64,000 bases of DNA from Chloroflexota bacterium (lineage in GTDB: Bacteria; Chloroflexota; Anaerolineae; Anaerolineales; Anaerolineaceae): contig JAKAFP010000003.1 of NCBI GenBank assembly GCA_021825925.1, forward strand, positions 427,151 through 491,150, given 5' to 3'. This document shows, piece after piece, positions 60,572-64,000 of this stretch. The translations under genes were made by a program, and so were the position numbers. The notes under the pieces were generated by a model, which was not told the origin of the DNA, made no database searches, and worked only from the letters and a program-made list of their open reading frames with translations. Positions within the stretch are counted from its first letter, which is position 1, and every line of letters begins with the position of its first letter.

Positions 60572-62119
60572 ATGGAATCAACATCAAAGCATCAAAGCCG
60601 TTGGCTGGTACTGGCAGTCATGTGCATATCCCTTTTTATTATTTCGATTGACGCCACCGTGCTGAACCTGGCGCTGCCATCCATTGCGGCCGATTTCAAG
60701 GCGACCACGGCCGAACTGCAGTGGGTGATGGATGCCTATACCCTGATCTTTGCCTCCCTGTTGATCACCACGGGTGCGCTTGGCGATCGTTATGGGCGCA
60801 AACGCCTTTTGATCATTGGCCTGGCTCTGTTTGGAATCGGTTCGCTAGGAGCGGCTTTATCGGTTTCCACGATCATGCTGATTGCCTTCCGCGCCCTGTT
60901 GGGGCTGGCTGGCGCAATGATCATGCCGTCCACGCTCTCCATTTTGATTGATGTTTACCGCGAAGGCAAACAACGGGCCAAAGCGATCGCCATCTGGTCA
61001 AGCATCTTTTCCATCGGGGCGGGCATCGGTCCGATCATCGGAGGTCTGCTCATTTCCGCCTTCCATTGGTCTTCGGTGTTTTATCTCAATCTCCCGGTGG
61101 TGGTCATCGGCATCCTTGGGTGTGTACTGTATGTGCCTGAATCAAAAGACGTTCGCACTCCCAAACCAGATTTCCCGGGTGTGACTTTCTCATTCGTTGG
61201 TGTGGTCTCGCTGGTGTATGCCATGATCCTGGTGGGCGAAAGGGGCTGGTCCGCACCGATGGTGTGGATCTCGGCTGCCATTGCGGTGGTCTTTATCACC
61301 GGCTTTATCCTGTGGGAAAAACACTCTCCCAACCCGATGCTGCCGCTGGAGTTCTTTAAAAACAAGAATTTCACCGGCGCCAACGTGTCCTTGACCATCA
61401 GCGCGTTTGCCATGATGGGCTGCATGTATCTGTACAGCCAGTATTTTCAATCCATTGAAGGGTTCACACCGATCAAAGCCGCACTTTGTATGCTGCCCAT
61501 GACGCCGTTTGTGTTCAGCTCCACCATGCTGTCGGTAAGGGTGAACCGTAAATTGGGCACCAAGATCACCATGAGCATTGGGTTGATCCTCTCAGGGCTT
61601 TCGGCCTTTGTATTCTCACAGACGGCCGGGCTGCACATCAGTTACTGGATCGTTTTGCTGGTATTGTTCCTTAACGGCTGCGGCATTGGTTTCACCATGA
61701 GCCCGGCGACTTCCTCGATCATGAATTCGCTGCCTCCCAACCGGGCGGGCATCGGTTCAGCCATGAATGACACCACCCGCCAGTTGGGCGGTGCGCTGGG
61801 GGTGGCTATTTTAGGCGCATTGATGAACAGCATTTATCGCGCGGATGTGAGTGTACTGGCGGGGCAATCCGATCTGACGGGGGGGGTGATGGCGACCATC
61901 AGCGGTAGTGTGCAAAGCGCCATGGTGGCTGCCCAGGGGCTGGCGCCGGAATTGGCGGACCTGGTGGTAAAAACCTCCCGTCAGGCATTTGTCAACGGGA
62001 TGAAGGAAGCGTTCTTGATGGCCAGCATCGCCATGGTTTTCTCAGCGGCAATGGCCATGATCATATTACCGAATAAAGAAAAACAGGCTGTCCTTCCAGC
62101 CATTGCCGTGGAAGAGTGA
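60572..62119 (+). CDS. EmrB/QacA-type MFS drug transporter (DHA2), 515 aa
   Basis: Fourteen predicted membrane helices, the DHA2 arrangement. The signature at the first helix is ISIDATVLNLALPSIAADF, motif A is LGDRYGRKRLL (about residues 70-80), and motif C is in a helix 5 with SIGAGIGPIIGGLLI. It likely exports drugs or lipophilic compounds using the proton gradient. GGAG precedes the ATG. It is regulated by the MarR protein just upstream. Its TGA stop abuts the stop of the convergent small gene (TGATCA, 62117-62122). Confidence 0.94.
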   Translation: MESTSKHQSRWLVLAVMCISLFIISIDATVLNLALPSIAADFKATTAELQWVMDAYTLIFASLLITTGALGDRYGRKRLLIIGLALFGIGSLGAALSVSTIMLIAFRALLGLAGAMIMPSTLSILIDVYREGKQRAKAIAIWSSIFSIGAGIGPIIGGLLISAFHWSSVFYLNLPVVVIGILGCVLYVPESKDVRTPKPDFPGVTFSFVGVVSLVYAMILVGERGWSAPMVWISAAIAVVFITGFILWEKHSPNPMLPLEFFKNKNFTGANVSLTISAFAMMGCMYLYSQYFQSIEGFTPIKAALCMLPMTPFVFSSTMLSVRVNRKLGTKITMSIGLILSGLSAFVFSQTAGLHISYWIVLLVLFLNGCGIGFTMSPATSSIMNSLPPNRAGIGSAMNDTTRQLGGALGVAILGALMNSIYRADVSVLAGQSDLTGGVMATISGSVQSAMVAAQGLAPELADLVVKTSRQAFVNGMKEAFLMASIAMVFSAAMAMIILPNKEKQAVLPAIAVEE

Positions 62120-62323
62120 TCAGAAGTCTCTATTTGCCGGCTGCTGTGGAGCGGGATAACTGCATAGAAGGGTGTCGAGATATTCCACGCCGCGAAAATG
62201 CGGGCAGATGGAGATATTCTTGATCGCGCACCTGTGAGTGTCGGTGGCATCGGCCTCGTTCCAAGGGCAGGCGTCCTGCTGCCAGGCGATATCAGCAGCA
62301 GGGGTGGCCAGGTCAATATCCAT
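62120..62323 (-). CDS. Small cysteine-containing hypothetical protein
   Basis: About 67 aa (79 if started at 62359). It has Cys residues in QDACPWNE, HRCAIKNISICPHF and TLLCSYP, a spacing that could bind a metal or iron-sulfur cluster. The shorter start at 62323 is preferred because AAGGG lies nine bases upstream, while the ATG at 62359 is buried in a hairpin (62358-62380). It follows the VOC gene on the same strand. The family is not recognised. Confidence 0.72.
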   Translation of the reverse strand: MDIDLATPAADIAWQQDACPWNEADATDTHRCAIKNISICPHFRGVEYLDTLLCSYPAPQQPANRDF

Positions 62324-62357
62324 GTTCGCACCCTTGAGCTTGAGAATGTTCATTTCC

Positions 62358-62380
62358 ATCGGTGAGGTCTCCTCACCGAT
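62358..62380. terminator. Hairpin between the VOC gene and the small Cys protein gene
   Basis: A perfect 10-bp stem (62358-62367 with 62371-62380) with a 3-base loop. It lies 2 bases after the VOC stop and covers an in-frame ATG of the next gene, so it may attenuate it. Confidence 0.6.
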
Positions 62381-62382
62381 AT

Positions 62383-62859
62383 TTATACCCCGGCGTAGGC
62401 TTTTTGCAATCCCTCAATATCGAGCTTTTTCATTTTTAACATGGCCTGGTAGACGCGGTCGGATTTTTCCTTGTCAGGACTGCTCATGAGCTGCATGAGT
62501 GCATCGGGCACGATCTGCCATGAGACGCCGAATTTGTCTTTCAACCAGCCGCACTGCGATTCCTCTCCGCCGTCAGCGATCAATCCAAACCAAAGTTTAT
62601 CCACTTCGGCCTGGTCCTGGCAGTGGACCACGAAAGATACGGCTTCAGTAAATTTGAAGATGGGACCGCCGTTGAGGGCGGTGAACTCCTGGCCGTCGAG
62701 CTCAAAACTGACGGTCATGACGGCGCCAGCCTGGCCGGGTGAATTCTCGGGGTAGCGGGCGACATGATTAAATTTTGAATTTTTAAATAGGGAAGTATAA
62801 AGATTGGCGGCTTGTTCGGCCTGAGTGTCAAACCACAACATGGGTGAGATCTTTTGCAT
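62383..62859 (-). CDS. PhnB-like VOC protein (3-demethylubiquinone methyltransferase-like)
   Basis: 158 aa of the VOC fold. The start MQKISPMLWFDTQAEQAANL and the ALNGGPIFKFTEAVSFVVHC strand are typical of the PhnB/3-dmu-9-3-mt type, as is the DKFGVSWQIVP strand. Despite the family name no methyltransferase activity should be assumed. It is probably co-transcribed with the small gene downstream. The 81 bases before it (62860-62940) hold nothing I can name. Confidence 0.9.
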   Translation of the reverse strand: MQKISPMLWFDTQAEQAANLYTSLFKNSKFNHVARYPENSPGQAGAVMTVSFELDGQEFTALNGGPIFKFTEAVSFVVHCQDQAEVDKLWFGLIADGGEESQCGWLKDKFGVSWQIVPDALMQLMSSPDKEKSDRVYQAMLKMKKLDIEGLQKAYAGV

Positions 62860-62940
62860 TTTTATCCTTTATGAAAATACCAATATTGGATAAATATTAT
62901 CATATTAGCCGTTAAAAATTCAACCCCAACTTATTGTCTG

Positions 62941-63456
62941 TCAGTCTTGAATGAAAGCAGTAAAGTATTTCTCAAAATGAAGAAAAAGCCCCATGGGACC
63001 CTTCTTGATGATTTCATTAAGTTGTGAAATTAGATTTTCATTATTATTCTTTTTAATGGAAGATTCTTGCAGCGTGTCTGTGGTGAAGCCCCCGGCGATA
63101 ACCACCCACTCTTGTTGTAAAAGCGAACGATAATCTTCTGCGGAAGGCAGCACTTTGGCAGCGAGTTCATCTTCAAAGTGGGGAAGAACCTGTGTGAAAG
63201 GGACAATTTTGCAGAAATTCAATTCTTCAGTGATATATTTCCGGGCACGTGAGGATGACATGAAATTGATATTGGAAATTCCCCGTTTGGAATGCATCTT
63301 TTCATTAACAAGGAACCCTAGCGAAATGAGATGCCAGTGTTTGTGGCGATACACGATCACCGGTTGGTTCTTCTTTTTGCCTGTCAGAGCTACTGATTCA
63401 TGTTTGAGTTGATAAACAACTTGATCAATTTCGTTTGTTGTTTTGACTAAGGTCAT
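62941..63456 (-). CDS. Hypothetical protein, 171 aa
   Basis: A soluble alpha/beta protein. The stretch QPVIVYRHKHWHLISLGFLV shows alternating strands with several His, Arg and Lys residues. I do not recognise a family. The ATG at 63456 has GGAG six bases upstream; longer frames to 63540 lack such a site. It is transcribed alone. Confidence 0.72.
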   Translation of the reverse strand: MTLVKTTNEIDQVVYQLKHESVALTGKKKNQPVIVYRHKHWHLISLGFLVNEKMHSKRGISNINFMSSSRARKYITEELNFCKIVPFTQVLPHFEDELAAKVLPSAEDYRSLLQQEWVVIAGGFTTDTLQESSIKKNNNENLISQLNEIIKKGPMGLFLHFEKYFTAFIQD

Positions 63457-63535
63457 AAGCGTCTCCACCGTATTAGTGAATAATTCTATTATAAAGGTGG
63501 GATTGTGTTTGAAGTTGATTTGTTGGGTAAAAAAA

Positions 63536-63561
63536 AGCACCCTGCCTAATCGGAGGGTGCT
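63536..63561 (-). terminator. Terminator of the small gene at 63582
   Basis: An 8-bp stem (63536-63543 with 63554-63561) followed by a run of T on the minus strand. Confidence 0.8.
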
Positions 63562-63581
63562 CGTCAGCCCATTGGAAAATC

Positions 63582-63800
63582 TTAGACAGCTTGCGGCAAA
63601 TTGATGCGGCGGCCAATTTCCATTTTCAAGTTCTGGTCCACGTGAGCAGCTTCGTGGGAAAGGATGTTGCGTTGAACAGTACCTGAGAGGTTGTTCATCA
63701 AACTATCAGCCATTGCATCCACGTCATGAGCGTGTTCGACAGCCAATTTCTCCAACATGACACCATTCAAAATTACCGACACGAGCCGGTTAATTCGCAT
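63582..63800 (-). CDS. Small hypothetical protein next to the insertion sequence
   Basis: 72 aa, helical and acidic-to-neutral (VEHAHDVDAMADSLMNNLSG). The region ILSHEAAHVDQNLKMEIGRR has His and Glu residues but no complete metal motif. The ATG at 63800 has no ribosome site; an internal ATG at 63758 is possible. Since an IS200-like left end begins within about 50 bases upstream, this could be the tail of a gene split by the insertion. The terminator at 63536-63561 argues that it is, or was, expressed. Confidence 0.5.
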   Translation of the reverse strand: MRINRLVSVILNGVMLEKLAVEHAHDVDAMADSLMNNLSGTVQRNILSHEAAHVDQNLKMEIGRRINLPQAV

Positions 63801-63846
63801 TAATGGGCTTTAGCCTGTTGAGAGAGCGAAGCGAACGAAACAAGCA

Positions 63847-63867
63847 ACCACCCGCTATGCGGGTGGT
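63847..63867. repeat. Subterminal hairpin of the IS200-like element
   Basis: ACCACCCGC-tat-GCGGGTGGT, a perfect 9-bp stem with 3-base loop about 90 bases upstream of the transposase start, as in IS200/IS605 left ends. Confidence 0.8.
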
Positions 63868-63953
63868 GACCCGAGGTTAAACCACAAATCACCAGTCTAG
63901 CTAGAATAGTGATTGTTCAAGCCACTAACATAGCAAGGGAAAGGTGATTTGTG

Positions 63954-64000
63954 ATGGTAAAAGCAACGAATAGTTTAGCGCATACAAAGTGGATGTGCAA
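63954..64000 (+). CDS. tnpA: IS200-like transposase TnpA, N-terminal fragment (truncated by window)
   Basis: Only about 15 residues are in the window: MVKATNSLAHTKWMC. The SLAHTKWMCK pattern is the characteristic start of IS200 TnpA, a Y1/HUH single-strand transposase. AAAGGTG lies upstream; an in-frame GTG at 63951 could also start it. The catalytic His and Tyr would lie beyond the window. Confidence 0.8.
   Translation, partial: MVKATNSLAHTKWMC

Larger units (their letters stand above)
63811..64000 (+). mobile_element. Left part of an IS200/IS605-family insertion sequence (cut by window edge)
   Basis: The subterminal hairpin and the start of a Y1 transposase identify the element. The true left boundary is uncertain (between about 63811 and 63847), as IS200 ends have no terminal inverted repeat or target duplication. 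Confidence 0.75.

Overview
The window looks like chromosome of an anaerobic, fermentative Chloroflexota bacterium, most likely class Anaerolineae. This is an inference from content. Its lipoproteins carry long Pro/Thr/Ala linkers and a cysteine-containing SH3b variant that I associate with Anaerolineae. There is a divergent acetate kinase, many small ABC-2 exporters and MFS carriers, and no rRNA, tRNA, CRISPR array or prophage. Base composition is balanced, Shine-Dalgarno sites of the GGAGG type are frequent, and many transcription units end in strong hairpins followed by a T tract.

Layout. 1-5.3 kb: a hypothetical gene and two paralogous chemoreceptors with seven-helix membrane sensors. 5.3-10.6 kb: a leftward run with an MFS carrier, a TauE/SafE permease, an aldo/keto reductase, a HEAT-like protein, an Asp/Glu racemase and a HAD phosphatase. 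10.7-13.7 kb: a rightward membrane protein with a Tat-like motif and Cys-rich tail, then an ABC exporter with an inserted segment. 13.8-17.7 kb: four tandem paralogous SH3b lipoproteins. 17.7-24.5 kb: a Cys-rich protein, a TetR regulator with an apparently leaderless self-controlled promoter, a GH13 glycosidase, an MFS carrier, a YhhN-like protein, and a two-gene copper module (TauE/SafE-cupredoxin fusion plus HMA chaperone).

24.6-31.5 kb is mostly leftward: a helix-hairpin-helix/coiled-coil membrane protein, cyclophilin, flavodoxin, Nudix, EamA and TetR genes. 31.6-36.6 kb: acetate kinase, a RAYT (REP-associated) transposase surrounded and interrupted by REP-like palindromes, an isoprenylcysteine methyltransferase-like protein and a GT5-like glycogen synthase. 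36.8-41.2 kb: hypothetical genes, a VOC protein, a DUF1684 protein and a large SPFH/band-7 protein. 41.3-46.9 kb: an MFS gene with a LacI-type operator and a DevBCA-like export operon preceded by a peroxiredoxin-like gene. 47-53.7 kb: a large lipoprotein and an operon of ECF sigma factor, anti-sigma factor, three ABC-2 permease subunits and an ATPase. 53.8-60 kb: CPBP protease, SDR, ABC-2 exporter, Nudix and MBL genes. 60.1-62.1 kb: a MarR-EmrB efflux operon. 62.1-64 kb: small genes, then the left end of an IS200-like insertion sequence cut by the window edge.

The strongest leads are the tandem SH3b lipoprotein array, the RAYT gene carrying a perfect REP palindrome inside its own reading frame, the leaderless TetR promoter/operator, the ECF-controlled ABC-2 operon with duplicated permeases, and the Tat/Cys-rich fusion protein. 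I found no clear new defence or mobile system. All functional calls rest on motif recognition by eye, without database searches.
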